From: Chloroflexota bacterium
GTDB lineage: Bacteria; Chloroflexota; UBA11872
Assembly: GCA_026707585.1 (NCBI GenBank)
Contig: JAPOWQ010000025.1
Location: 124,001-188,000, forward strand
Length of the DNA: 64,000 nt
Direction: 5' to 3'
Below are positions 35,576 to 44,494 of this stretch, piece by piece. The notes under the pieces are model-generated. The model saw nothing but the letters and a program-made list of their open reading frames with translations. It made no database searches and was not told where the DNA came from. Numbering within the stretch: position 1 is the stretch's first letter; every line of letters begins with the position of its first letter. Both the position numbers and the translations under genes were made by a program.

Positions 35576-36076
35576 GTGCTGACGCTCGGCATCGATCCTG
35601 GTACCGCCCGCTTTGGCTTCGGTCTGGTGGAGGGCGACCGTGGCACGAAACACGTCATCCACGGCTGTCTGACGACGCGGGCCGGCCAACCGCTGGGAAC
35701 GCGCCTGGCACAAATCCGCGACGGCTTGGAACCCCTCTTTAAGCGCCACCCGATCACCGACGTCGCCATCGAGCGTCTCGGCTATGCCCGTCGCCTCACC
35801 TCGGCGGTCGACGTCTCGCACGCCATCGCCGTCGCCCACTTGGTCGCCGCCGACCACGGTGTCCCGGTCGAGGAATACGCCCCGCGCGAAATCAAGCTGG
35901 CCGTGGCCGGCTACGGCGCCGCCGACAAGGCAAGCGTCCAGGACATGGTCCGGCGCTTCCTGGACCTCGACCGCCTGCCCCGACCCGATCATGCGGCCGA
36001 CGCCCTGGCTGTGGCGATCTGCCACGTGAACTCCTACGAGGCGCGCGCCCTGGAACGCGAAGTCGGCGTCCGGTGA
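35576..36076 (+). CDS. ruvC: Holliday junction resolvase RuvC
   Basis: 166 residues from a GTG at 35576. The RNase H-fold catalytic acids are Asp7 in LGIDPGTARFGFG, Glu66 in VAIERLGYARR, and the C-terminal pair in DHAADALAVAICH (His139, Asp142). The His in place of the E. coli Asp is the arrangement of Thermus-type RuvC and is compatible with activity. It cuts Holliday junctions moved by RuvAB. Its TGA overlaps the ruvA GTG (GTGA at 36073). Confidence 0.96.
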   Translation: MLTLGIDPGTARFGFGLVEGDRGTKHVIHGCLTTRAGQPLGTRLAQIRDGLEPLFKRHPITDVAIERLGYARRLTSAVDVSHAIAVAHLVAADHGVPVEEYAPREIKLAVAGYGAADKASVQDMVRRFLDLDRLPRPDHAADALAVAICHVNSYEARALEREVGVR

Positions 36077-36663
36077 TCGCCGAACTCCACGGCAAGGTCA
36101 CCGAGCGCCGCGCGGAAAGCCTGGTCGTCCTGGCTGAGGGCACCGGCATCGGCCTCGAAGTCATCGTCCCGGCCCGCTCATTGGTCGATCCGGGTGATGG
36201 GATTCACCTCTTCACCTCGCTCCACGTCGCCGCCGACGGCCCCCTGCTGACCGGCTTTGAGTCGCCCGAAGAGCTACGCGTCTTCAAGGCCCTGCTCAAC
36301 GTCAACGGCGTCGGGCCTCGCATGGCCGTGCGCGTGCTCTCCACCCACCCCGCCGGCCGCATCTACGAGGCCCTCGACCAGGAAGACCCCAAGCCCTTCC
36401 AGGCTGTCTCAGGCATTGGCGCTCGCACCGCCAACCGCATCATCCTGGAACTGCGCGGCAAGCTGGTTCCTGAAGACAGGGCCCCAGCCGAAGCGGAGCA
36501 AGACGAAAGCACCCACGAAGTGCTGGAAGCCCTCCTCGGCCTCGGCTACACCCGCACCGAGGCCACCATCGCGCTCAATCAGACCGTCGGCGAAGTCATG
36601 TCCGTCGAAGCCCGCATCGCCGCCGCCTTGCGTGACCTTGGCTCCCGAGGCCGTCCCGCATGA
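36073..36663 (+). CDS. ruvA: Holliday junction branch migration protein RuvA
   Basis: 196 residues from a GTG overlapping the ruvC stop. OB-fold N-terminus ([19 protein letters not shown]), then two helix-hairpin-helix motifs ([18 protein letters not shown] and [19 protein letters not shown]). An acidic linker ([13 protein letters not shown]) leads to the C-terminal RuvB-binding domain ([14 protein letters not shown]). The tetramer recognises the junction and loads RuvB. The stop overlaps the ruvB start by 4 bases (ATGA). Confidence 0.96.
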   Translation: MIAELHGKVTERRAESLVVLAEGTGIGLEVIVPARSLVDPGDGIHLFTSLHVAADGPLLTGFESPEELRVFKALLNVNGVGPRMAVRVLSTHPAGRIYEALDQEDPKPFQAVSGIGARTANRIILELRGKLVPEDRAPAEAEQDESTHEVLEALLGLGYTRTEATIALNQTVGEVMSVEARIAAALRDLGSRGRPA

Positions 36664-37694
36664 CCGAGCGCGTTGTCGCCGTTGAATCCGCCGCGGGCGA
36701 CCAGCGTCTCGACCGCGCCCTCCGTCCCCGTGACCTCTCGGACGACGAGTTCATCGGCCAGGAAGGCGTCAAGCGCGCCCTGCGCCTCATGATCCTGGCA
36801 GCCAAGCAGCGTGAGGAACCCGTCGACCACATCCTCCTCGGCGGCCCCCCGGGCCTCGGCAAAACCACCCTCGCCCACATCGTCGCCACCGAGATGGGTG
36901 GTCGCCTCCGCGTTACCTCGGGCCCCGCCCTCGAACGCCCCGGCGACCTTGCCTCCACCCTCAGCAGTCTCGATGCCGCCGAAGTCCTCTTCATCGACGA
37001 AATCCACCGCCTCGGCAAGACCGTCGAGGAGATCCTTTATCCCGCCATGGAAGACTTCGCCCTCGACATCGTCGTCGGCGCCGGGAAGGCCAGCGCTCGA
37101 ACCTACCGCTTGGCCCTTCCCCACTTCACGGTCATCGGCGCAACCACCAGCGCCGGCTCGCTCACCTCCGCGCTCCGTGACCGCTTCGGCGCCGTCCACC
37201 GCCTCGAGTTCTATAGCCCTGACGAGTGCGCCCGCATCGTCCAGCGCTCAGCCACAATCCTTGACGTCCCCATCACGGACGCGGGCGCCCTCGCCATCGC
37301 CCGCCGCTCCCGCGGGACCGCCCGCGTCTGCAACCGCCTGCTCCGCCGCGTGCGCGACTTTGCCCAGGTCGAAGCCGACGGCGTCATTACCGATACCGTC
37401 GCTGCCCAGGCCCTCGCCGAACTGGATGTCGACCACCAGGGCCTCGACGCCATGGACCGCCGCATCCTCACCACACTCATGGATGCCTTCGGCGGCGGCC
37501 CCGCCGGCCTCCAGGCCCTCGCGGCCACTCTGGCCGAAGACGTGCCCACCCTCGAGTCCTACTACGAACCCTTCCTCCTCCAGGCCGGCTTCATCGCGCG
37601 TACCCCCCGCGGCCGCGTCGTCACCCGCCTCGCCTACACACACCTCAACCGCGAGCCTCCGCGCACCGCGCCCGAACAGGCCGCGCTGCTCTGA
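36660..37694 (+). CDS. ruvB: Holliday junction branch migration ATPase RuvB
   Basis: 344 residues. [21 protein letters not shown] is the usual N-terminal block (LRP-L-EFIGQ). Walker [11 protein letters not shown] (61-70), Walker [12 protein letters not shown] (110-120), sensor/arginine finger region [10 protein letters not shown]...LRDRFG, and winged-helix C-terminus ending [14 protein letters not shown]. Drives branch migration with RuvA. The acylphosphatase gene starts 1 base after its stop. Confidence 0.97.
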   Translation: MTERVVAVESAAGDQRLDRALRPRDLSDDEFIGQEGVKRALRLMILAAKQREEPVDHILLGGPPGLGKTTLAHIVATEMGGRLRVTSGPALERPGDLASTLSSLDAAEVLFIDEIHRLGKTVEEILYPAMEDFALDIVVGAGKASARTYRLALPHFTVIGATTSAGSLTSALRDRFGAVHRLEFYSPDECARIVQRSATILDVPITDAGALAIARRSRGTARVCNRLLRRVRDFAQVEADGVITDTVAAQALAELDVDHQGLDAMDRRILTTLMDAFGGGPAGLQALAATLAEDVPTLESYYEPFLLQAGFIARTPRGRVVTRLAYTHLNREPPRTAPEQAALL

Positions 37695-37695
37695 C

Positions 37696-37992
37696 GTGGA
37701 ACCCGCCGCCCTGCGCCCCCAGCGGCTCCGTGCCACCATCCGCGGCCGCGTGCAGGGTGTTGGCTTCCGCTTCTTCGTCGCCCGCGTCGGTCGACGCCTC
37801 AACCTCTGCGGCCATGTCCGCAACCTCCCGGGTGGACGTCGCGTGGAAGTAGTCGCCCAGGGCCCGCGCCCCGCGCTCGACGCGCTCGTCCAACAGTTGC
37901 GGGCTGGACCGCCCCTCGCCATCGTCGAATCGGTTACTGTGGCGTGGGAAGCGCCCGCCGGCGACTTGCCGGCGTTCGCGATTCGCGCCTAG
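37696..37992 (+). CDS. Acylphosphatase
   Basis: 98 residues from the GTG at 37696. The catalytic signature is GRVQGVGFRFFVARVGRRL (the phosphate-binding Arg is in GFRFF) followed by GHVRNLPGGRRVEVVAQG with the catalytic Asn in VRN (usually VRN-DG; here NLPGG, as in many bacterial members). It hydrolyses carboxyl-phosphate bonds such as acetyl phosphate. Tight spacing to ruvB indicates one transcript; no functional link to recombination is known. Confidence 0.88.
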   Translation: MEPAALRPQRLRATIRGRVQGVGFRFFVARVGRRLNLCGHVRNLPGGRRVEVVAQGPRPALDALVQQLRAGPPLAIVESVTVAWEAPAGDLPAFAIRA

Positions 37993-38002
37993 GGACCAGG
38001 TG

Positions 38003-39244
38003 ATGCAGCGCCTCCCCAACTCCCGAACGCACACGCGCGGGGTTCTCGCTCCGCCGCGTGAGCGCCACCGTGGTATGCAGGCGTTCGCCTGGGTGTCGTT
38101 GTTCGTGGCCGTGGGCCTGCTGGCCGCCGCCATCGTCTATTTGCCCCGTGGCGTTGCCGCCCTGTTCAGCGGTGTCAGCGAGTCCCGTCCCATCTCGGCC
38201 ACCGTGCTCGAAGGAACCGTCCTCGTCCAGCCCCCCGCCACCGCCACCTGGCAGGGCATGGCGTCCCGCGCCGATCTCGCCGAAGGCACGCGCCTCCTCA
38301 CCGACGACCGATCGCGAGCCTTCCTGCGCACCCGCGAGGGCTCCACCGTGCTCCTCTACAACGACGCCGAACTCGCCGTCCAGCGCATGCAATACGGGCG
38401 CTTCAATCCCGCCCTGCAGGACAGCGTCCTGCGACTCTTCCAGGGACGCGTCCAGATCGGCGTGGCGCTGCACCCGGCCGCGCCCGACCGGCGAATCAGC
38501 CTGTTGGCTGGCGAGGGCCGCCTGGACCTCGGAACCGGCACCTATCGGATTGAGATGGAACCCGACGGCGCGGTGCACCTGAGCGTGCGGCAGGGCGCTG
38601 CCTTGGTTTGGCTCGGCAGTCGCGTCCTGGAAGCCCCCGCGGGCCGGCGCGTCGTGCTTACCCCCGCCGAGACCATCATCGGGCCGCTCCCGCTCGAACG
38701 CGACCTGGTTCGTGATCCTCTCCTTGAGCGCCTGGCCGATGCCTCGGCCTGGAGCGCCTTTGTCGTCACCGAAGCCGGCGCCCCCGGCACCGTCAACTCG
38801 CGGCCAGACGGCGTTTGGTTTGAGCGTCAGACCGCCGATGGCGCCACCGACCGCCACGGCGAAAGCGGCATTGTCCAGGAGCTGGATCGCGACGTTCGCG
38901 ACTACGTCAACCTGCGCCTCCGCACCGACGTCCGCGCGGACCACCAGAGCCTCTCCGGCGGCGGCACCGCTGGCACCGAATACCCCCTCATGCTGCGCCT
39001 CACCTACCTCGACGCCGACGGCCGCGAGCAGATCTGGGCCACGGGCTTCTACCACCAGAACGACGCCGGCCTCAGCGTCAAGCTCGGACGCAACATCCCC
39101 CCCGGCGAATGGATCACCTTCGACCACCCCACGCTGCTGCAGGAAATCCGGCCCGCACCCGTTCGCCTCCGCCGGATCGAAGTCCTCGGCAGCGGCTGGG
39201 AGTACCGCTCCGCTGTCCGCCGCGTGGAGCTCACCGGCTATTAG
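38003..39244 (+). CDS. FecR-like domain, single-pass membrane protein
   Basis: About 413 residues from the ATG at 38003 (a GTG at 38000 is in frame). One membrane helix (QAFAWVSLFVAVGLLAAAIV, about 26-46) follows a basic cytoplasmic tail. The outer part starts with a FecR-type beta domain (ISATVLEGTVLVQPPATATW, AEGTRLLTDDRSRAFLRTRE, GSTVLLYNDAELAV), repeated in weaker form (LFQGRVQIGVAL, VHLSVRQGAALVW). The C-terminal about 150 residues look like a carbohydrate-binding jelly roll (YVNLRLRTDVRADHQSLS, GEWITFDHPTLLQEI). No sigma factor adjoins it, so ferric-citrate-type signalling is not implied. Function unknown. Confidence 0.7.
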   Translation: MQRLPNSRTHTRGVLAPPRERHRGMQAFAWVSLFVAVGLLAAAIVYLPRGVAALFSGVSESRPISATVLEGTVLVQPPATATWQGMASRADLAEGTRLLTDDRSRAFLRTREGSTVLLYNDAELAVQRMQYGRFNPALQDSVLRLFQGRVQIGVALHPAAPDRRISLLAGEGRLDLGTGTYRIEMEPDGAVHLSVRQGAALVWLGSRVLEAPAGRRVVLTPAETIIGPLPLERDLVRDPLLERLADASAWSAFVVTEAGAPGTVNSRPDGVWFERQTADGATDRHGESGIVQELDRDVRDYVNLRLRTDVRADHQSLSGGGTAGTEYPLMLRLTYLDADGREQIWATGFYHQNDAGLSVKLGRNIPPGEWITFDHPTLLQEIRPAPVRLRRIEVLGSGWEYRSAVRRVELTGY

Positions 39245-39623
39245 CCCCGCCAATCCACGCCTCGCCGCCGGCGTCGACGCCATTGAAATCGCTCGCATCC
39301 AGGCCGCCCTGAATCGCTTCGGCGACCGGTTCCTGCGCCGCATCTACACCGAGCGCGAACAGCGCTATTGCCGCGGCCGCGCCGAAGAGCTCGCCGCCCG
39401 CTTCGCCGGCAAGGAAGCCATCTCCAAGGCCCTCGGCACTGGCATGCGCGGCGTCCTCTGGCGCGAGCTCGAAATCTTGAACGACCGCCGTGGCAAGCCC
39501 ACCGTGCACCTCCACGGCGCCGCCGCCGCCCGCGCCCGAGAACTCGGACTCACCGCCTTCGAAATCAGCCTCACGCACAGCCGCGAACTCGCCATCGCTT
39601 TCGTCGTCGCCACCGCGGACTGA
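39240..39623 (+). CDS. acpS: Holo-[acyl-carrier-protein] synthase
   Basis: About 127 residues. The Mg/CoA site motifs are present: GVDAIEIARIQAAL (usually GxDIxEIxRI), TEREQRYC, and RFAGKEAISKALGTGM with the catalytic Glu, then FEISLTHSRELAIAFVVA. AcpS transfers phosphopantetheine to acyl carrier protein. No ATG, GTG or TTG lies in frame near the N-terminus. The best-placed codon is ATT at 39240, overlapping the TAG stop of the preceding gene and giving SPANPRLAAGVDAIEIARI. The upstream frame is open but is the shadow of the FecR-like gene. Confidence 0.9.
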   Translation: MSPANPRLAAGVDAIEIARIQAALNRFGDRFLRRIYTEREQRYCRGRAEELAARFAGKEAISKALGTGMRGVLWRELEILNDRRGKPTVHLHGAAAARARELGLTAFEISLTHSRELAIAFVVATAD

Positions 39624-39628
39624 CTACT

Positions 39629-41185
39629 GTGATCGGAGCACGCGGCGCGGGATCCGGCCCCGCCTTCAGTCGCGTCGTCGACGCGGCCGAGATGCGCGCC
39701 CTCGAATCCCAGGCGCCCCCCGGCGTCAACCTCATGGAAAACGCCGGCCACGCCATTGCCGCCGCCATCCTTCGGCGCACCGGCGCCCTGGGCGCCCGCG
39801 GCGTCGTCGTGCTGGTGGGACCTGGCGACAACGGCGGCGACGCCCTGATCGCCGCCGCCCGCCTCGCCGCCACCGGCGCGCGCGCCACCGCCTGGGCCTC
39901 CCGTCAGCGTCCCGACGATCCGCTCATAGCCGCCGCAACCGCCCGCGGCGTTCGCTGGCGCGTGTGGAACGCCAACCCCCGTCCGCTCGTCGATGACGTT
40001 CGCCGGGCGGCCTGCCTCGTGGATGGACTTCTCGGCATCGGCAGCAGCCCCCCGCTGCGCGGTCCCATCGCCGACATCCTCGCTGCCCTGCCGGATGTGG
40101 CCGGGCAGACCCGCCTAGCCGTCGACATCCCAAGCGGCATCGACGCCGACACCGGTGCCGCCGACCCCGCCACCTTCCGCGCGCACCTCACCCTCGCTAC
40201 CGGTCCGATCAAGCTCGGCGCGCTGCTGCACCCCGCCATCGAGTTCACCGGCCGCCAGATCGCGTTGGACATCGGCCTGCCCGCCCACACCTACGCGTCG
40301 CTTCGAACCTCGCGCATCAACGCCCGTACGGTGCGCCGTCTCCTGCCCCCTCGTCCGCTGGATGGTCATAAGGGCACCTTCGGACGGCTAGCCATCGTGG
40401 CCGGCTCAGCGCGCTACCGCGGGGCCGCCGCCCTGGCCACTGTCGCGGCATTGCGTGCCGGCGCCGGTCTCGTCACCCTCGCGTCGGTCGAACCGGCCTG
40501 CGCCGTAGCCGCCGCCCAGGCGCCCGCCGCCACCTTCGTCCCGCTGGCAGCCTCGCCTTCAGGGCAGGTGCGGGCCACCGCCGCCGACGTCGCGGCATCG
40601 TTCGCCCGGCCCTCCGCCCTCCTGCTCGGTCCCGGCCTGGGCCGCGGCGACGCCACCGACACACTGGTCTACGGCCTGCTCGACACGTTGCCTGATACCC
40701 CCACCGTCATCGACGCCGACGGCCTCAACGCCCTCGCCGACCGAGCCGACCGCCTGGAATCGCTCGGCCCGCGCTGCGTCCTCACCCCCCATCCAGGCGA
40801 ACTTGCGCGGCTGCTGCGTCTGCCCTCGCCGCCCCCGGGCCGTCAACGCCTCGCGGCGGCCCAGGACCTGGCCGCCCAAACCGGGGCCACCATCGTCGCC
40901 AAGGGTTCGCCCACCTTCGTCTGCTCGGCCGACAGGGTATGGATCCTTGCCCGGCCCAACCCCGCCCTCGCCGCCGCCGGCTCGGGCGACGTACTCGCCG
41001 GCGCCATCGCCTCCCTATTGGCGCAGGGCCTGACACCCACGGCATCCGCCCGCCTCGGCGTCTGGATCCACAGCCGCGCCGCCCGCATCGCCAGTGGCCA
41101 CGACGATCGCGGTGTCCCTTTGGAACAGGTCGCGGACGCGCTCAGACCCGCCGTCAACCGGCGGCCTGCAGGGCCCTGGCGCTGA
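39629..41185 (+). CDS. nnr: Bifunctional NAD(P)H-hydrate epimerase / ADP-dependent NAD(P)H-hydrate dehydratase
   Basis: 518 residues from the GTG at 39629, five bases after acpS. N-terminal YjeF_N epimerase domain (MRALESQAPPGVNLMENAG, VVLVGPGDNGGDALIAAARL, DIPSGIDADTGAA). The C-terminal ribokinase-fold dehydratase domain has DGHKGTFGRLAIVAGSARY, LLLGPGLGRGDAT, VIDADGLNAL, LTPHPGELARLL and the ATP/ADP-site AAGSGDVLAGAI. Together they repair hydrated NADH/NADPH. The acpS-nnr order is common in bacteria. Confidence 0.95.
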   Translation: MIGARGAGSGPAFSRVVDAAEMRALESQAPPGVNLMENAGHAIAAAILRRTGALGARGVVVLVGPGDNGGDALIAAARLAATGARATAWASRQRPDDPLIAAATARGVRWRVWNANPRPLVDDVRRAACLVDGLLGIGSSPPLRGPIADILAALPDVAGQTRLAVDIPSGIDADTGAADPATFRAHLTLATGPIKLGALLHPAIEFTGRQIALDIGLPAHTYASLRTSRINARTVRRLLPPRPLDGHKGTFGRLAIVAGSARYRGAAALATVAALRAGAGLVTLASVEPACAVAAAQAPAATFVPLAASPSGQVRATAADVAASFARPSALLLGPGLGRGDATDTLVYGLLDTLPDTPTVIDADGLNALADRADRLESLGPRCVLTPHPGELARLLRLPSPPPGRQRLAAAQDLAAQTGATIVAKGSPTFVCSADRVWILARPNPALAAAGSGDVLAGAIASLLAQGLTPTASARLGVWIHSRAARIASGHDDRGVPLEQVADALRPAVNRRPAGPWR

Positions 41186-41217
41186 GGCTGGCGCCGGCCG
41201 CGCCGGCGGCGCTGGCC

Positions 41218-41703
41218 TCAGTCCGGTGCGCCGTAGGTCTCCCACAGCTCCGTCACCAGCGACTCCGCCGTGGCGTGCTCGAACCCCCGCCGCACCAGGA
41301 ACGCCCCCAACCGCTGCCGAAACTCCCCAAACCCGCGTCCCTGCAACCGCCCCGCCTGCCGCTCCGCCACCGGCCGCGCAACGGCCATTTCGTCGCCGTA
41401 CCAGTGCTCGAGCGCCTCCCGCACCACCTCGTCGCTCACACCCTTGGCCCGCAACTCGTCCTCCACCAATCGCAGCCCGCGCGCCCGGCCCTGCCGGCGC
41501 GATTGGATCACCGCCGCCGCGAACTCGGCGTCATCCACATAGCCCAACGCCCGCAGCCGCTCCAGCACGCCTTCGATGTCCTCGTCGTCCACCCCGCGCG
41601 ACGCTAACCGCCGGCGCACCTCCGCTTCCGAACGCGCGCGTGACGCCAGAAACCGCAGGGCCATGGCCATCGGATCGGCGCGCTGGCCGCGACGGACCCC
41701 CAC
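41218..41703 (-). CDS. recX: Regulatory protein RecX
   Basis: 161 residues made of three-helix repeats typical of RecX: ALRFLASRARSEAEVRRRLA, LERLRALGYVDDAEFAAAVI and ARGLRLVEDELRAKGVSDEV. RecX inhibits RecA filament growth. recA is not in the window. It ends the minus-strand plsY-recX pair, 12 bases downstream of plsY, and converges on nnr. Confidence 0.9.
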   Translation of the reverse strand: MGVRRGQRADPMAMALRFLASRARSEAEVRRRLASRGVDDEDIEGVLERLRALGYVDDAEFAAAVIQSRRQGRARGLRLVEDELRAKGVSDEVVREALEHWYGDEMAVARPVAERQAGRLQGRGFGEFRQRLGAFLVRRGFEHATAESLVTELWETYGAPD

Positions 41704-41715
41704 GTGGCGGTGGGC

Positions 41716-42384
41716 TTAGTCCCCGCTCTGGTCGCCTGGGCCGCGGCTGCCAATCAGTTCCGGCCACGGCGCCAGGCGACGTTCCGTGCCGGCAAACAGG
41801 CGCTGCAGATTGTCCAGGTGCTGGGACGTCAGGAACACCACGAACACCGCAACCAGCGTCACGTGAAATCCGGTCACGCCCCAGCCCAGCGCGTAAAACG
41901 CGATCGCTCCCACCAGAAACCCCAGGGCCCCCACCAACGACCCCAGCGAGACGTAGCGGCCAATTGCGACCGTTGCTAGTCCCACCGGAAAGCCGACCAC
42001 GGCCGCCAGCGGCGCCAGCGCAATCACCGCCCCCGAGCTCGTCGCCACCCCGCGGCCGCCGCGCAGGCCAATGAATACCGACCAGTTGTGACCCACCGCC
42101 GTCAGCACCGCCACGATCAGCGGCACCAGTTGCAGGTCCCCAACCAGCAGCCGCGCAACCAGCGTCGGCACAAACCCCTTCAGCATGTCGCCCACGAACA
42201 CAATCACCGCTGCCCCGCGACCTGCCGTGCGGTACACGTTGGTCGCGCCCGAGCGACGGCTCCCGTGCTCAAAGATATTCACGCCAAAACCGATGCGGCA
42301 CACCAACCAGCCCATCGGCACCGCACCCACCAGGTACGCCCCGACCAGCAGGCCAACGACCTGGATGCCTTGGATCGTCGTCAC
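41716..42384 (-). CDS. plsY: Glycerol-3-phosphate acyltransferase PlsY (acyl-phosphate dependent)
   Basis: 222 residues, about six membrane helices. The three catalytic loops are readable: GSRRSGATNVYRTAGRGAA, VGHNWSVFIGLRGGRGVATS and LVGALGFLVGAIAFYALGW nearby. PlsY makes lysophosphatidate from acyl phosphate and glycerol-3-phosphate. plsC, the next enzyme, is encoded 1.4 kb away on the same strand, with der between them. Confidence 0.94.
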   Translation of the reverse strand: MTTIQGIQVVGLLVGAYLVGAVPMGWLVCRIGFGVNIFEHGSRRSGATNVYRTAGRGAAVIVFVGDMLKGFVPTLVARLLVGDLQLVPLIVAVLTAVGHNWSVFIGLRGGRGVATSSGAVIALAPLAAVVGFPVGLATVAIGRYVSLGSLVGALGFLVGAIAFYALGWGVTGFHVTLVAVFVVFLTSQHLDNLQRLFAGTERRLAPWPELIGSRGPGDQSGD

Positions 42385-42462
42385 CGGGAGTGCCCCACAA
42401 CCCGACGAGTTTCCGCCAGCTTCGGCCCGTCGTGCGCGGCTGTCAAACTAGAAACGCGCACC

Positions 42463-43818
42463 TCAAGTCGACCGCAAACTCAGGCGCATCGGCGTTCCGT
42501 CAAACCCGAACTCCTGCCGCAGCCCGTTCTCCAGGTACCGCACATAACTCCGATGCACGTGTTCGGGATTCGAGAAAAACAGCGCGAACTCCGGCGGCGC
42601 GACCCCGGTCTGCGTCGCGTACTTGAATCGTGCCGCTCGACCGCGCCGCGACGGCAAGTCGCGCCGGCCCACCCAGGCACGCAGAAAAGCATTCAGGCGC
42701 GACGTCGCAATCCGCCGCCGCCGTGTCCGGTGAATCTCCAGCGCCATGGGCAGCACGTGGTCCAGGTTGCGGCCCGTCCTGGCCGAAATCCGCACCAATG
42801 GGCTCTGTGGCAGGAAGTGAAAGATGCGCCCCAGGTGGTGCTCTACCCGCGCCACGGCTTCCTTCCCGCGCACCAGGTCCCACTTGTTGGCCGCCACCGT
42901 GACTCCCTTGCCGGCGTCCAGCACAAAACCGGCCACGTGCGCATCCTGCTGCGTGGGGCCTTCAAACGCGTCGATCACCACCACCCCCACGTCCGCGTGC
43001 TGCATCGAGCGCATCGCCCGCAGCACGCTGTGCTGCTCGATGCCCCGCTCGATGTGTCCCCGACGGCGAATACCCGCCGTGTCCACCAGCCACACCTCGT
43101 GGCCTTCCCACTCCACCAGCGTATCCACGCTGTCGCGCGTTGTCCCCGGCGCGTCGTGCACCAGCGCCCGCGCCTCGCCCAGCAGCGCGTTCAGCAGCGA
43201 CGACTTGCCCACGTTCGGCCGACCCACAATCGCAATCCGCGGCCGTGTATCCGCCACCGCCCGGTACTCAGTCCCTGGCAGCCGATCGGCCATCGCGTCC
43301 AGCAGGTCGCCCGTCGCCGTCCCGTGCATGGCCGAAATCGCCATCGGATCGCCCAGCCCCAGAGCGTAGAACTCCGGTACCCGGTCCCGATGCTGCGGCG
43401 CGTCCACCTTGTTCACCACCAGCAGGTGCGGACGCCCCGCCCGCAGCACCTCGCGCGCCACCGTCTGGTCCAGTTCGGTCGGCCCCGTGGTCGCGTCGGT
43501 CACGATCAGCGCCAGGTCGGCCTCCGCCGCCGCCAGCCGCGCCTGCGCCTCCGCGTGCGCGGCCACCGGCGCCGGATCCCGCCAGGCGATGCCCGCCGTG
43601 TCCACGATCGCCAGGCCACGCCCCCGCCACTCGATCTCCCCGTATATCCGATCCCGCGTCGTGCCCGGCTGATCCGCCACCACCGCCACCCGCGAGCCCA
43701 TCAGCCGGTTGAACAGCGTGGACTTGCCCACGTTGGGACGCCCCACAATCGCCACCAGCGCCGCGCCGCCGGCCACCGTGGAGGCAGGGCTCAAATTGCC
43801 CGCGCTCTCGCTAGCCAT
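42463..43818 (-). CDS. der: Ribosome biogenesis GTPase Der (EngA)
   Basis: 451 residues from the ATG at 43818. Two consecutive GTPase domains: G1 VGRPNVGKSTLFNRL and later IVGRPNVGKSSLLNAL, G3 DTAGIAW and DTAGIRRRG, G4 NKVD and NKWD. A C-terminal KH-like domain follows (SPLVRISARTGRNLDHVLPM and the FALFFSNPEHVHRSYVRYLE end). Der is essential for 50S subunit assembly. Its start overlaps the plsC stop by 8 bases. Confidence 0.96.
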   Translation of the reverse strand: MASESAGNLSPASTVAGGAALVAIVGRPNVGKSTLFNRLMGSRVAVVADQPGTTRDRIYGEIEWRGRGLAIVDTAGIAWRDPAPVAAHAEAQARLAAAEADLALIVTDATTGPTELDQTVAREVLRAGRPHLLVVNKVDAPQHRDRVPEFYALGLGDPMAISAMHGTATGDLLDAMADRLPGTEYRAVADTRPRIAIVGRPNVGKSSLLNALLGEARALVHDAPGTTRDSVDTLVEWEGHEVWLVDTAGIRRRGHIERGIEQHSVLRAMRSMQHADVGVVVIDAFEGPTQQDAHVAGFVLDAGKGVTVAANKWDLVRGKEAVARVEHHLGRIFHFLPQSPLVRISARTGRNLDHVLPMALEIHRTRRRRIATSRLNAFLRAWVGRRDLPSRRGRAARFKYATQTGVAPPEFALFFSNPEHVHRSYVRYLENGLRQEFGFDGTPMRLSLRST

Positions 43819-44494
43819 ACGGTCCCCGATAGCTCGGCGGCATGTTCGCGGCAATCGCCCGCATAATGCGCTCGCCCGCCTCCTGGAGTTCCGCGGCGGG
43901 GATCCGGCCCGGACGCTGTCCCAGGTCTAGCGGTTCGCCAACCCGCAGGTTCACCGGCATCCGACCCTTCGTGAGCCGCCGCCGCCAGGAGAACGCTTCG
44001 GTGCCCCAGATCGACACCGGAATCACTGGTGCGCCAAGCTTCATGGCCGCGTACGCCGCCCCCGGTTGCGGCTCGCGTAACCTCCCGTCCCGGCTGCGCG
44101 TGCCCTCGGGATACATCATCATCGCCTGGCCGCTTCGCAGGATGCGCAGCATCTGCCGAATCGCCGGCAGGTCCATCCCGTCCCGACTCACCGGCAGCAC
44201 GCCCCAGGCGCGGCAGAGCCACCCAACCGTCGCCGACTCCACCACCTCACGCTTCGCCATAAAGGTCAGGTACCGCCGCACGTACGAGCCGGTCAGAATC
44301 GGGTCGAATTGCGTGAAATGGTTCGACGCCACGATGATCGCGCCCTCCTCGGGCACCTGTTCCACGCCCGCCACGCGCACCCGAAAGAGGAACGGAAACA
44401 CCACGAATCGTCCCAGCAACTGCCAGAACGCGTAGATCGTCCTGATGATCCACCGCGGTTCCCAGCTGGAGTCCCGGCGAGTCTTAGCACCCAT
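43811..44494 (-). CDS. plsC: 1-acyl-sn-glycerol-3-phosphate acyltransferase
   Basis: 227 residues from the ATG at 44494 (MGAKTRRDSSWEP). The acyltransferase box is ASNHFTQFDPIL (H-x4-D), followed by the phosphate-binding MYPEGTRSRDGRL (EGTR). A hydrophobic N-terminal helix (AFWQLLGRFVVFPFLF) tethers it to the membrane. It makes phosphatidate. It overlaps cmk by 11 bases and der by 8, the widespread cmk-plsC-der grouping. Confidence 0.92.
   Translation of the reverse strand: MGAKTRRDSSWEPRWIIRTIYAFWQLLGRFVVFPFLFRVRVAGVEQVPEEGAIIVASNHFTQFDPILTGSYVRRYLTFMAKREVVESATVGWLCRAWGVLPVSRDGMDLPAIRQMLRILRSGQAMMMYPEGTRSRDGRLREPQPGAAYAAMKLGAPVIPVSIWGTEAFSWRRRLTKGRMPVNLRVGEPLDLGQRPGRIPAAELQEAGERIMRAIAANMPPSYRGPYG

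Noticed and set aside
34370-36025. 551-codon minus-strand frame opposite yebC and ruvC
   Set aside because: Covers two confirmed genes in antisense. The part over 34420-34700 has no recognisable protein either.
42088-43866. 592-codon open frame opposite plsY and der
   Set aside because: Antisense shadow; the minus-strand frames have complete PlsY and Der motifs.
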